Assembly: GCF_022539315.1 (NCBI RefSeq)
Contig: NC_066316.1
Location: 59,025,994-59,089,993, forward strand
Length of the DNA stretch: 64,000 bases
Direction: 5' to 3'
Source of the DNA: Serinus canaria
Lineage: Eukaryota > Chordata > Aves > Passeriformes > Fringillidae
Part shown: piece after piece, positions 27,055-39,330 of the stretch
How the letters are laid out: every line of letters begins with the position of its first letter
Numbering within the stretch: the stretch's first letter is position 1
Made by a program: the position numbers and the translations under genes
The notes under the pieces: generated by a model
What the model was told of the DNA's origin: nothing
The model's database searches: none
What the model saw: the letters and a program-made list of their open reading frames with translations, nothing else

Positions 27055-27534
27055 TATCCGCAGGCCGGACCAGTTCCGACCCTCCACCTCCCTGCACGGG
27101 AGGGTCGCTCCAGCCCCGCCACCGCGGGGATCCCGCGGGCTCCTGATGGCGCGTCCGTTTCACCCGCGAGCGGGAGCCCGGCTGGAGGCGGCACCTGCCG
27201 AGGGCTGCGGAGAGCCGGGAGGGGTCACCGCCTCCGCTCCGCGCCCGCGCAGCCCGCGGTGCCGCAGGAGCTCATTCCACTTGGAGACACCGCGGGACAG
27301 CGGCACCGCACCGCGCGCACGGCCAGCGTCCTGCCCGGACTCGCCCGGGCCCATGGCTCGCCAGCGGCGCTGCCGGACCATGTCTCTCCGGTGCGATGCC
27401 TACGCTGCGACGACGCTCCCGAAGCCGGTCCCGGCCCCAAGCTAGAACCGCACCCCCGACGGGCAGCGGCTGCTGGAAACTGCCCAGGAAGAGCGGGCGG
27501 GGGCGAAGCGCTGCCCGCGGAGATTGACGACTGC

Positions 27535-27680
27535 GCCAGCCAATGGCGACGCGGAGAGTGCGGGGGGCGTGGTCGGTGCCGCCAGACCGGGAAGGGACGG
27601 AGGCGGGGCGCGGGGGCGGGCGGGGCGCGGATTGGCCGGGGGGCGGGGCCGGCGGGGTTTTCTCCCGGGCTGGGCTGACG
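27535..27680 (+). promoter_or_regulatory. Probable core promoter: CCAAT and GC boxes, TATA-less
   Basis: A forward CCAAT lies at 27540-27544 within AGCCAATGGC, and an inverted one (ATTGG) at 27631-27635. GC boxes flank them at about 27602-27625 and 27641-27649. CCAAT boxes typically sit 60-100 bp upstream of transcription start, which would put a rightward start near 27650-27710, just ahead of the splice donor at 27735. The paired orientations leave room for bidirectional initiation. The exact start cannot be fixed without transcript data. Confidence 0.6.
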
Positions 27681-27735
27681 GCCGCGGCCGGGAAGTTCGG
27701 GAGCGTGCGGGCGCCGGCGGCCGTTCGAGCGGCAG
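27680..27735 (+). other. Candidate noncoding first exon ending at a splice donor
   Basis: The sequence GGCAG followed by GTATCAG at 27731-27742 fits a donor site (CAG|GTATCA; positions +3 onward are only a fair match). It lies at the expected distance from the CCAAT and GC boxes. No ATG with a plausible coding frame precedes it, so if real the exon is 5' untranslated. The 5' limit given is approximate. The gene is not identified, because no downstream coding exon in the window is recognised with confidence. Confidence 0.35.
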
Positions 27736-28465
27736 GTATCAGCGGGAGCGGTCCCGAGGGAGCGCGACTTATGCTGGCAGTAGGGAGCAGGGGATGGTGG
27801 GGAGGAGGGGGTCGGGCAACCGTAGCGCTGCGGGCGGTGCGCTGGGGGCCGCTTTGCCGCGTATCTGTCGCCGTTTTCACTAGTCCGCTCCGCTTGGCGC
27901 GGGATGCGGAGGCTGCGGGCGGGGCCGGCCCGGCTGATCGGGTAGAGCTGCCCCCTCCCTTCTTCCTTCCCTCCTCCTGTGCCGGCCCCGAGCGGCAGCG
28001 GGGCGGGCGGATGGGGGCTGTCAGCACCGCGTCCGGCAGGGGGCGGCAGCGGCCCCGAGGAAGCGCGTCCGGGGGCGGCGGGGGCGAGCGGCTCCGATCC
28101 GCAGCCCCTCCGCCCCGGGCGGGCAGCAGAGCGGCTGGCGGGTCTGGCTCCTCCCTCCCTCCTTTTCCCGCAGCCTTGGGCGCTGGTCCCGGCGAGGCGA
28201 GCCGTGCGGGGCCGCTCCTCGCCGCTCGCTTCCAAGCCTCCCTGGCGGGGCTGCCGGCGCGGGCAGTGCCGCGCCCGCCGCCTCCGGCCGCAGCTCGGGG
28301 CACCCCGGCCGGCGCTGCGCGGGCTCCCGCGGTCGCTGCCGTGACCGCATCCACCGCGCTCTTGGCTCGCCCGCCTCTGCTCTGGGGCCAGAAGAAAGGG
28401 GGTGTTTTTTCCCGGTAAAATCTCTCCCGATGGCTGTTGGTGCCTTTCTCGCACTCGTCGCTTGA

Positions 28466-31396
28466 ATGCTGCTTGAAGAGAAGCGGTTGGTTTCCTAATT
28501 TCCTTCCTCCCGGAGCACCACTCCTCTCCTCCCGATAACTTCATCTGTTTGCATCTTGGGCTGTTCCTTTCTTTCGTCTCTAAGTTAGCAACTGCAGAAA
28601 AATGAGCTAAATAGGCCCCCGCACTGAGGCTCTTTGCCAAGAATCAGATAGGAGGTGAAATCGAGGAAGACTTCACATCACTAATTTCCCTTCTCTTAAG
28701 AATTAGGGTAAAAATAATATATGGTTTATGTCTACTGTTTTAAAATAAGGTCCCCTTTCAAGATGTGAGGACCTAGCCTCTGAGCGTTATGCACGGAGAT
28801 ATTTTTAAAAAATATTGTTATTTATAAATTTAGGTCTAAAGTTCTTTTCCTATTATTGTTCTTTTGTAAGGCTTTGATTACAGTACTCTGAAATATGAAT
28901 ACTCTCAAAAGAGCTATTAACACTGTGGTAACATTTTTTTAGCGTGCAGCGTTCTTCCTCACATAAAGATCCCACTGAGTTGAACTTAATCCCTTTTGAT
29001 GGTAATAGTGTTGTCCGCACATGTGTGTGGCTAGAAGGATTGCTGATTGACATGAAGGGAGTTGTTTTGAGGGTTTGTCAGCTTAATGATTATGATTTCC
29101 ACCTTCCAAAAAAAATCACTGCCAGAGAGCAAGTAATAGCCAGCTCAAGTAAACTTAAAGTGCTTTGATACCAGTAATAACTGGCAAGCAGTTGATTTGG
29201 TGTGTTTTACTTCTTGTAAAGCTCTCCAAGCCCAGGTTTTATTTAAAATTATGTATTCTATATTTGCTTTAAGGCACATGTATTAATTTTCTTAGCTTTA
29301 TAGCCTGCTTTTCTTTATAGCCTTCTGTCTGCTGTCATGGGCGCTTCCAGAGCGTTAGTGAAATGCAACCAGCATGGTTCTACAGAACTTAGCCTTCAGC
29401 AAATTCCCATCAACTTGTGTGTATCCAGTCTTGCAGAGGCTGAAATGAGAAAATGCTTCTTTGAGAGACTATCTAAAAGAAAAGCTGTGTCCTTTAGCAT
29501 CACGTTTTGAACAGCAGAAAAATGGAGTCCCTAAGCTGCAGTGCCAGCCAGTTACAGAACAGAAGCAGTTTGGTGGTGCCCTGGGTTACGCAGCAGTGGC
29601 CCTGGAAAGCCATTCAGCAGAAGCACTCTGCTTCAGCTGCTGCTCTCCTCCCCTCCAAGTTTCCATTTCTGCTGGCCATGCTGCTTTCTGACTCTTGTTG
29701 ACCTCTTGGTGGGAAGTTGAGCTGCTTTCTTTTGCCTAAATTGCAACATCCTGCTGAGTTTCATTACCTTTGGGCTTAGAAAATGACCTTCCCTTCAGTG
29801 TTTTCTGAAGTTATTGATCTCAAAAATTTCCATCAACAGTTTGTACCTGTGGCAGATGGGCTTGCGTTGTAAAAATATAATTTAAATGGCCTAGACAAGA
29901 CTTTCAAAAATGTGTATTCTCTCTGCACATTTGTTGATAGTGGAGAAGAAGGGGAGTTCAAACTTTTTAACATCCAGGGCTGTGTGGAATAAACTTCCAG
30001 GCTTCATTGATATGGAAATAGACCCTTTGTTCCATTTCTACTTGGATAATTTTCCAGTAACTGCAGTCAATTAATAAATTTTTTTAGATTCAAGGGCCAA
30101 CACAGGTAACATTCTGAAGCTAGTTTGGTTTCCTGATGTCTTACTGGGGATTCAGTGGCAGCTCTGAAGAGCTCTCACTTAGAGAAGGTAACCTGAAGAA
30201 TAACTGTCTTACTTCTAGTCGCCAATATGATCTAAATCAGTTTGTGAGTGTGGATATAGGCAGAACATTCATTTTTCATGGGACCAGGTCCCAAGACACG
30301 CCTTTAAAGATGAAGAATGTGGGTCATAGGTGGGGAATGGAAAGTGTTCTGGGAAGTACAGACATGTTAAGAAGGCATTGTGGGCTGTGATAAATCATCT
30401 CTTTAAGCTGATGTTAAAAAAAATCAAAGTAGGTTTATAAACAATGTTTAAAATATATGACAAAATAAAAAAAATCTGTAGTTGATGGTTGTGGGGTTCC
30501 TTTTTGAACTGGCATTTCCTTTTGGCATTAATCTGGGAATCGTCTTTTAGTACTAAAGATTGATTTATTTTAGGATTAAAAAGAGAGGGAACAAAAGAAC
30601 ATGATGGTGGGTATACGTGTTACATGGATGACAGCTATGAAAGCATTCACTGATAGAAAAAGGATGTGAATGGTTTACATTTTTAATAGTTGTGTCTGTA
30701 ATGTGTAGCTCTGTTCTAATTTTTGAAAGAGGAAGTTTTCTACATTTTAGTTTACTAGTTTACTGTAAGTTTCAGTAGGTTAAAAGTCATTTTACTGAAG
30801 ATTGTAGTGTGTAACATATTTGCCACTAGATATTTCTCAAGCAAGGTTGAATGCTTTCCTGGGGAGGATGTACTAAGTCAAACTAGTTTCATTCTGGAAT
30901 TGGTCTTAAGTAGGGTGGAGTGAGAAAAAGGAAGGTGGGCTGTGTTTCTCATTGCAAGCAAAATTAACCCAAGAAAAGCAGTGTTTGAAAACTGTTCATT
31001 GTGTACTCACACAATGGGTGGACACAAGAAGGAGGATGGGAGCAAGAAAAGGGGATGTGGAAGTGTCTGATTTTTGTAGTCTGGACTAGACAAGATGTCA
31101 AACTGCATTGTAAGGGGTTATTTCTGGCCTTCTATTTTGGAAGCAGGCTACTTTAAACTTCAAGGGTGTTAGACTTTAAAATAAACTGCCAGACTTCTAT
31201 TTTGTTAAGAGAGGAAAATCAAAGTGCAAGTTAAATGATTGGGTGTGGGGCTTCTTTCTCTTCCTCTTTGTCAGGGTGTTCACATTTTCAAAATGTTTAT
31301 AATTTCAGCACTGTTCAATTTCACTTATCTGGTTTTCTAATTTATTTGGTGGGTTAATTTTATGATGTAATGTGGCTCTGAATTATTCCCTTACAG
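28466..31396 (+). other. Intron-like AT-rich stretch after the CpG island
   Basis: Composition drops to AT-rich right after the island, and the + strand is visibly T- and G-rich. No recognised repeat, RNA gene or exon. Short open frames near 28944-29168 and 29461-29701 have no recognisable content. Confidence 0.5.
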
Positions 31397-31478
31397 GCAA
31401 GCAAGATATTGTGCTGCTATCCAGTTGTCATAGTTGATTTCACTCTACAAATCTTCAAGATTCCTACTGGAGTGAAAG
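31397..31478 (+). CDS. Candidate internal exon of an unidentified gene (low confidence)
   Basis: A pyrimidine-rich acceptor (ATTCCCTTACAG) ends at 31396 and a donor (GAAAG|GTAATT) starts at 31479, bounding 82 bases. Of the three + frames only one is open: 27 codons plus one base, giving a hydrophobic peptide that includes CCYPVVIVDFTLQIF. The other two frames have stops. It lies about 3.7 kb downstream of the candidate first exon on the same strand, where a second exon could sit. I do not recognise the peptide, and a chance pair of splice-like sites is quite possible. It could also be a 5' untranslated exon. No function is proposed. Confidence 0.25.
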
Positions 31479-34400
31479 GTAATTTGTGATTTATTTTTTT
31501 TGGATCAGAAGATCCATTGTATGAATTTACTAAATAGGCAGCATATTGTGCTCTGTTTCAACTTCTCATTTACTTTAGCTATTGATGTGATAAATTTATA
31601 TGGCTTGAGTTGTCAGTTTTGTGATATTATATAGAAAAGAACATCTAGATGATACAGTAAATATTTTGACTTCTACTTAATAACTTTGTGGTGTGCACTC
31701 TTCTGTGAAAGTAGTTTTACTGGTAACTTATTTCCTCCATAGACTTCACCTTGTCTTTGAGAACTTTGTAGAGATTTACAGATGAAGTGAAGGCCATATC
31801 AACAGAATATTGATTAATTGCTGTTGGGTAATCCAAAACCAGCTGTTGTTTGGCTAGTGAAATGAGGAAATGATGTTCAATGTATAGTATGAGATTGTAG
31901 ACTTGTGTGTACTGAAGGTGTGAGAGCTCAGCAAGAATGCAGGTTTATTTATTTTAATAGACCTGGGGGGGGAAGGTTTTTTTATGTAGTGTCTGATGTC
32001 TTAGAGGCACTACGCAAACACTGCATTACAACAACTCTGAGTTGGTGTTGTAAGAGAATGTCAGATGCCAACCCTTTGCTGTACACATCACAGCTGCCTT
32101 TGATGGCATAATGTTTCATGACTGCACTAAAGTATGGGATGCTTTCAAGGCCTGATTTCAGTGAAGTTGGCCTCCTTTGTAAAAACAGATTGTCTCTGTG
32201 GATTCACAGGAGCAGGCAGTAGTATTTTGCTTATGTGTTTCTTTGTTTTCTTTATTTTTTTTCTAAAGGAGATAAGGTACTACTACTGTTCATCTCTTTA
32301 GTGCTTTTATTAATAGTAGCACAGCTCATCAGAGAGTTCTTGCGAAGAATTGCAGGAAGAGCCTCTCTTTTAAAACTGCTGACTTGTCAGTGTCTAGAGG
32401 GTTAACTGGGTGTTTTACTTGATATTGTATCTACCATGGGGCTCATATTCGTCTGTATCCTGGTTTCCCCTCCCTGTATTCTTTCTGAGGCATGTGATAA
32501 GCCTGTCTTTTAGCTTACCTTACTCTTATTAGGTGATGCAGCCTGTGTGCTCTGTAAGGTCACTGTTATAAGAACTTGCCATTGAGTAGTAAAATAGGGT
32601 TAGCTAAGGACATTTTAAAGAGAACCATGGATTGCCATGATCCTCTAGGCTTGAATCTTCCCTTTTGCTTCTAACATTGTCTGTGTGGTTTTCTGTTTGC
32701 TAAGCAGTAGCTCTGGAAAACTGTTTCATAGGAAAAGATGCTCACTAACCAGAAAATAAAAATAGATTAAGAAAAAAACCCCATAGACTTTCTGAAAGAT
32801 GAGTTTCATCTTAAATTGCTTGCACTGATGACAAAGCAGAGTTTAACCAAATATTTATTGTTGAAATTACTCTCTAATTAGTAGTGTTGTACAGCTAAAT
32901 GTAACACCAGATTTTACTGTAATTTGCTGCTATCCTCTTACTGTGGGTAGAGAAGTATAGACTATAACTGTGGTATTCTTTATAGTGGCCTGGATAAGAA
33001 TTTGACTACAACATTTTAAGAACACAGAATGTTATTAGGAGTATGAAGAGCTTCAGTATGTATTTAAAATGCATGATGTGCTCTTACCGCAATGGAAAAT
33101 TAGAACAGCTTTTTCTAATTTGAAATACTCAGTTATCCTGTATATGGGATTTAAAATATATATTCTTAATTCAAGTTTTTGAATTCATATTAGGCAGACC
33201 TTTGAATTCTAACTGATTCAGCATGTATCCTCCTACTTCTGAAAATCAAACCAAAATGAATATCTCGTGATAAAAATGTGCTTGGGTTTCACATTTGCTG
33301 AAACATTTATTGCTTCCAGTTACTCACTTAGTATATTCTGACATATTTTAGTTGATGAATCCCTGCTTTCGTATGTCCTGCAAGCTTCTTTGAACATTTC
33401 AGTTTTGGGTTTAAAACTTTCAATTTCCAAACACAGTATTTTGTACTTTGTAGACATTATTTGTAAACAATCGATTTGCTGTTTCCTCAGCTGAAAGAAA
33501 CTGGTTTATCCCATTTGGCTTCTCCTTTTGAAGTTGTACTTAAAAGCTGTGTTTAAATAATACTGTAACTGCTGCTGTTTTATCATCAAGCAATTAAAGA
33601 AGTATGCCCTCTATATCATTGATCTTCTCTTAGAGGACTGAGTATTTTTTTCTTGTATGACTTTTTTGGTACTTTTCTGGTAGGGTATTTCATTATTTGA
33701 CCACGAGTCTGAATTAAACCCAGTGTCTGGTAGGTGGAGGGACGGTGGACAGAGTGGGGAACCTGCAACTAGAACCAAAGAATGCTGTAGCATTAAATTA
33801 ATTTCTAAGTCTGTGTTTTGTCTTATGGCTGCCTTGTCTCCTCTGTAGACAACATTTGTCAGAGATTATCTTATATTATGGTTAGAGGCAGCTGCTTGAA
33901 ACAAGGCTGGGATTGCTACGTATCAGTGTTACTGGTCTTTCTTTACAAACCCCAATTGTAAATTATTTTAGTATAAAACCTTTAATTACCCCATTACTTA
34001 ACTTAAGCTGTTGTATTTGGCCTCACTTTCCCAGTGTGCTTTCTTGACTCTGTGTGTGCTTGAGAATATATTACAGAGAGCAATTAATGCCTAAATAAAT
34101 GTGTGCACTTACAATTTTTTTTTTCATTCTCCACCCCTCCCTGCTACCTTTGTATTTGCTTATACCAAAACCATTGTATTTCCAAGCATGTTGAATTTTT
34201 TTTTCATTCTGAAAGGTAAGACATGTTTCTGAAGGCTGAAATTTCATAGTCTCTAGATTTTTTACTGTGTTGAATTGGTGAAACACGTAGCATGTTAGAT
34301 CATTATAGGTTTTTGTCACTTCTGGATTTAGTCCCAGTGACATTTCAGGAAGTAAGGATGCTATTTAAGTGTCATGGCATAAATGCAGAATAATGACTTA

Positions 34401-36590
34401 GTGTTGAGGCTGAATAGTTTTTTGGGGAAAAGTTTACACTGTCACCAGCACATTGTTCTTGTACTGTAGAAGAAATTAAAATATGTAAAAGTGAAGTTAG
34501 GAATACTGCAACCCTGTGTTGTAGGTGAGAAGATTCTTGGAGGAAAGGTGCCTTTTCCATAGACATGCTCTGTAAAATGAGCTCTGTTGTGAGAGTTCTA
34601 TGTTTAAAAAATTACTCCAAAGCAAAAATGAAATTATCCTACAGAACACAGTAATAAATGACAGTGTTCTGACTTGGGGAGAGTGGTGGGGTCATGTGGT
34701 CAATCTAGTTTTAAAAAAACACACACATAACATTGCTGCTCCCTTCATATTCCCTCATATGCCCACTGGTTTTAGCAAGTTTAGTTAAAGGTACATGACC
34801 GTACGTTCTACTTTCATCCTTAGACCATTACAAGGTCAGCAACCCAAACAGAATATTTGCAGTCTTAACTAAAGACCAGGTATTTAATGTGAGACTGTTA
34901 CCACTGAAGGAGTTGGTACAATTTTAGCCCTGATATGGAAGAATGACTAGAAGCTGCTGTAGTTCTTGTTTCTCATGTATTCTGGACTTACGTTCTTTTT
35001 GTTTCAAAAAGCATAATGAAGCTCTATAAAAACACCCACACATTAGCTGCAGTATATTTTGCCTGAGCTGATTTGTATGAAAAAAATCTAAGAAATCCAA
35101 CTCTGAATCTTGAGGAATCATGAGATTTTACATACTGGGCTATAAATTTAGAGTTTTATTTACTCCTTGCAATTGGATTTTTAAAGGCTAGTGTGAGAAA
35201 GGCAAAATATGTTCCCAGTATATTGGGAGCAAGTTTGCTTCAACCATTTTTTCACCTTGATAAAAGTGCAGCTTTGCATTTTTCAGATCTTCTGCTCAGT
35301 TTCCCTGGTTTTTGATTCTAAAAAAACCCACATTTTCTTTAATTGTATTCCAAGGTGTATTCCAAGGCAATACCTAGTATGAAACTGGTTGGCTTACCAT
35401 ACAATTACTCAGTGGTGGTACATTGTGCCTTGGATAAAGGGCAAGACATGTGCTATACATAGCATGTTAACACTTTGGAGTGGGACCAGATGAAAACAGT
35501 TTTTATTGGGTGAACTGTTAGTCACTGACATGAGCCCTGATTTTTCTGTCTTGAAACATCTTGTCTCCATAAACTGTTGAATGATGTGGGAAGATTAATT
35601 TGCCTGGTGGAGTCACTTGCAAAAAAAGAGAGGCAAAAAGGCTGGAGTGTTGTGGGCCACATGTTAAGTCTATCGAAGTCACAATCAGCCTGCTTCGTTC
35701 TTTTACTGCTGAGTGACCTTTGCTTGCTCATAAAAAATACTCATTTAGAAAAAAGTCTGTGGATCCTTCCTGTTCAGAAGCTCACAAGGATCTTTTTCAC
35801 AATGATCTTTTCTGTTTTACTCATATTTAAAACAAGTCAGATTTCCTTTAATTATTTTGGTTAGATGTTTTAAGACTTGAAGTAGTTGCACTACAGCGAT
35901 TTTTCTGCAAGTGTTATTTTTAAAATTCTGAGAGGGTTTTCATGTATTATTCCCAAGGTTAACAGCAGTACATGACTCTTGCTAGAAGGCTCAGTATGTA
36001 AGCAGTTAAAGTAACAGCTCAAGAAACAACAAGTGACTATTTTTAGATTTTTGGTTATATCAAGAAGGTGAAAGCATAAGTGCTTATTTTGGGGAAAATG
36101 TGGTTTTTCTCTGCTAGTTCATTTTGGGTGTTTGGTAATTTTTTTTTTTTTTACCAGCCTGTCTAATGCTTTGTTTCAGGTAACTCAGGCATATGTTTGT
36201 ATGTGTGCCCTGATGAACTGCTCATGAAGGTAGCAACTTAAATTAAAGGAAAATAAAGTTAATATTATCAGAGATCTTATTTATTGTAACATTATTATTT
36301 GAATAATTAAAAATAATTGAAAGTGGTTTCTGTAGCTTGTCAAATCTTGCTTGCTCTTTCAGCATACTCCAGTTTTTCAGTAAAAAATGGAATAAAGATG
36401 ATCCCTCTGTTTTTGAGAAACAAAGTTGGTTTGTGTTTTTTTTATGGGTATGGAATTTTTGATTTCTTTCAGAGAAGAGCAGCTTCTGCTGACTGGTTTC
36501 AGGTTATGCCCCCCAGCAGTTTGTTGTAATCAGTCACTTAGCTCCAGTTATTGGCACTATATGTGATTGTGGGCAGATTCTGGTTAACAG
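31479..36590 (+). other. Intron-like T-rich stretch, nothing recognised
   Basis: Rich in T runs on the + strand. A perfect 12-bp tandem duplication (TGTATTCCAAGG) lies at 35344-35367. No exon, RNA gene or transposon signature is recognised, and open frames are under 100 codons. Confidence 0.5.
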
Positions 36591-37035
36591 TGAGGCATCC
36601 TAAAGAAGGTCTAGAAAGGAAATTCCCCAGTTTAGTGGTCCCATTAGAAAACTCCAAACCATGTGCTGCTCACTTACTTCCCCCCCCACCTTTGGTTGGA
36701 TAGAGAGGAGAATTGGAAGCATGAAAGATAGAGATTGTGGGTTGGGATAAGAGCAATTTGCTGGAAATAGCAATGAAATAAGAAAAGGAGCAGTAAGAGG
36801 AAGAATATTAATAACAGTGTACGAGGGAGGTGAACGAGTCACATGTGAGTGCTCCCCACGCAGGGCCTGGTGAAAACCTGACTGCACTATCACACTACAC
36901 AATGCAGAAGGGACTCTTTCCCCTGTGCCCAGAAAAGGATGTGAGGTGATATAGAATAATCTTTGACTCCTGGCCTTAGCCAGGCCCCCTCTTGGCTACT
37001 GTAAAAATTACCCTGTCCTTGCTTAAGCCAGGACA
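36591..37035 (-). repeat. 3' LTR of the ERV-L-like element
   Basis: On the minus strand the LTR begins TGTCCTGGCTTAAG at 37035, directly after a purine-rich stretch (GGGGAGGATAA) that fits a polypurine tract. Its content is typical of avian ERVL LTRs, including a GC-rich block around 36665-36690 that appears on the + strand as a C7 run. The distal end is less certain: a + strand TG at 36591 gives the required terminal CA, but other TG positions up to about 36640 are possible. No clear 5-bp target duplication could be confirmed, because the other end of the element is lost. Confidence 0.7.
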
Positions 37036-37429
37036 TTATCCTCCCCATAGTCCAAACCATTCATGTCATGCACAAATCCTATACCTACTAGCTATATATG
37101 CACATATATATACACACATAAGCAAAGGTATAATTTTAGTAGTCAATGGCTGTCCCTCCAAGGTGTCCATTGAGTTAATTTGGTTCGTGACTTTGGGCTC
37201 TGTACACCCTAGATGGCTTCCAGGGCAGGAGTGCTGCCAGGTGGTTGGGAGCTAGATCAGGAGCCTCATGTGTTTGGAGCAGACCATATTCATTGCCTGT
37301 GGTAGCTATGGCATACAGTGGCAGTGCCATTCAGCAGCCAGTGTTATAAAAGTCAGTATTACAGACTGTTCTCACCCAAAAATCTAATTCCTTTGAGGTA
37401 TGCATTGTGTTTCCCCATCCCTCTGCGTT

Positions 37430-38180
37430 ACCCAGCAGCTACTTGAGCAAAAACAGTCGCACAGACGGGTTTGCCTTTGCTTTAGGCGGGACCAATCCAA
37501 ACTGATATTCCTCAAATGCACCGTGGAGACTTCATCCCCTTCTATGGTAGGTGGGGGTTTTGACTGGGGAGGACCAGCTTGATTGCTGGAGCCTCTGGAG
37601 TTAACTAAACCAGGCAGCCTTTGCTAAGTGTAGATTCCAGTGTTTGGAAGGCCCCATCACCCACTGCTTTCAATGTGCTTTCTAACAGTCCATTGTTCTG
37701 TTCAGTTTTCCCAGAGGCTGGCACATGATGGGGAATAGGTTGCACCACTCAGTCCTGTGCTCTCTGGCCAGGTGTCAGCTCTGAAATGAGTCCTGTTGTC
37801 CAACTTATATTGCTCATGAGTGCCATGGTGCCACAGGGCAAGGCCCAAGATGGTGATCTGGGCAGTAGCATCAGGCACAGGGTATGTATCCAACATTCCA
37901 GGGGTTGTTTCCACCACTGTAAGCATGTAGCACTTGCCTTAGTGTGTCTGCAGCAGTGTGATGTAGTCCATGTGCAGGGACTCCCCATATTTGTGTTTCA
38001 GCCACAGTCCAGCACACACAGAGGCCTCATGCGCTTGGCCTGCTTGATTGCAGCCCATGTTTCACAGTTATGGATAACTTGGGACAGAGTGTCCATGGAT
38101 AAGTCCACCCCTCAATCACAAACCCGTCTGTGTGTTGCATTGCTTCCCTGGTGGGCCCACTGAGCCAGAAATTACTCACC
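37430..38180 (-). pseudogene. Degraded retroviral integrase (pol fragment)
   Basis: Frames on the minus strand show, in order, remnants of the N-terminal HHCC zinc finger (His-containing start near 38170, CETWAAIKQA near 38050), the catalytic core (VETTPGMLDTYPVPDATAQ near 37910-37860) and a DNRTHF motif near 37785 at the position of the family's second catalytic Asp. These pieces sit in different frames, with stops between them. A C-terminal part follows toward 37430. In an intact element this enzyme inserts viral DNA into the host genome. Here it cannot be translated as one protein. Confidence 0.8.
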
Positions 38181-38399
38181 TTTATGTTGCCAGTCCATAT
38201 CCACGTAAAACACTTTAATCTTGGCAGCTTCATCTACCTGTCTACTGTTGTAGTGTTCTTTGGTAGCCCAGCTCTTGGGTACGTGTGCTTCTACGGGACA
38301 TAGTTTTATGGCCAGCTTCTTTGCCTAGGCGGTGATGTCTTGCCATATTCCAACAGCCCAGATGGGTTTCCCTCTGTGCTGCCCATTGACCTTTTCCCG

Positions 38400-38720
38400 T
38401 CATTTGCTGCCATCTGTGAGTCAGTCTGGAGGTAGAGCACTGGCCATTTCTCTTTCAGCAGTATCTAAAGCCTGCTGGTTGGCTTTCAGCTCTGCTCTCT
38501 GGCTGGATCCGCCTTGTCCCTCAATAGCTTCTACAGCTTGTTGTGTAGGATTTCATATGGCAGCTTTCCATCTTCAGTGTGTGGCAGGAACTGTCAGTAA
38601 AGAGAGTATTGCTTTTCATTTTCTGGTGGTTGGTTGTATGATAGGGCCTCTTCAACATGGAGTACCTTCTCCTTGGATTATGGTAGTCTGAAATTTTTAC
38701 CTTCTTGCCAGTTCTTGCTG
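38400..38720 (-). pseudogene. Degraded RNase H domain (pol fragment)
   Basis: Minus-strand translation shows an FTDSS motif near 38600 (first catalytic Asp), a QRAELKA motif near 38495 (catalytic Glu) and an LQTDS motif near 38430 (second Asp), in the right order and spacing for retroviral RNase H. At least one frameshift and one stop separate them. RNase H removes the RNA strand during reverse transcription. The domain is recognisable but broken. Confidence 0.75.
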
Positions 38721-38998
38721 ATTTTCAAGATCCCCTGGGTGATTGGGGTTTCCTATTTGAGCTTGCTGTGTGATAAGCACAACCTGCCTCATCCATGTAG
38801 TACCAGTGATGTGATGTGGGGCTGGGGCTTTCCCTTTGAACATCCAGCCCAGTGTTGGCAGTTGGGGTGCCAGCAGAAGCTGTGCTTCGTGCCAGTCCCT
38901 TCTGAGATAGCTTGAGCTCCTTCATAAGCTGCTGGTATCTCAGCTGGGGTGTAACAGGCTGGGGATCCCTCGCCTCCCTGACTGCAGAAATCACAGGC

Positions 38999-39330
38999 TT
39001 ATCTTTGAGTCTCCCTGGGTGCTTTTTGCCAGACACTTAAGGAAGGACCTTTCTTCCTGGCTGCAGTCAAAAGCACATTTTTCACATCTTGTCCTTTCCT
39101 GGCTACTGCATGAACAATCTCCTGTTTAATTTGTTCAAAAGCTTGTTGTTGGACAGGACCCCACTTGAAATAATTCTTTTTCTGGGTCACTTGGTTGAGA
39201 AGATTTACAATCTGACTGTAATCGGGAATATGCATCCTCCAAAAACCCACAGTGCCTAGGAAATCTTGTGTTTCCTTCTTGCTTCTTGGTGGGGACATGG
39301 CTACTATTTTGTTGACCACATCCACTGGAA
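38999..39330 (-). pseudogene. C-terminal part of retroviral reverse transcriptase (pol fragment)
   Basis: A 108-codon minus-strand frame contains the thumb and connection signature of retroviral pol: PPRSKKETQDFLGTVGFW, then IPDYSQIVNLLNQVTQ, then FKWGPVQQQAFEQIKQEI. These match the segment after the polymerase active site. The palm with its YxDD motif is missing, because the element is truncated at about 39350. Downstream, toward 38730, the reading frame shifts and decays. Confidence 0.9.

Larger units (their letters stand above)
27055..28465. promoter_or_regulatory. CpG island, about 1.4 kb, probable gene start
   Basis: Very high GC with densely packed CpG, sharply bounded by AT-rich DNA on both sides; by far the strongest compositional feature of the window. 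It contains CCAAT boxes in both orientations, several GC boxes (GGGGCGGGGC type), GCGC-rich NRF1-like stretches and no TATA box, typical of a vertebrate housekeeping or developmental promoter. Long stop-free frames run through it on both strands (up to 471 codons on the minus strand), but they overlap one another, are dominated by Ala, Arg, Gly and Pro and show no domain. They are a by-product of GC-rich sequence having few stop codons. Confidence 0.9.

Noticed and set aside
27225..28640. 471-codon minus-strand frame and overlapping long frames on both strands in the CpG island
   Set aside because: Stop-free only because the sequence is GC-rich. Compositions are dominated by Ala, Arg, Gly, Pro and Ser, the frames overlap on opposite strands, and no domain or plausible splicing supports them.
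37786..38915. Plus-strand frames of 93-125 codons
   Set aside because: They are antisense shadows of the minus-strand retroviral pol remnant.
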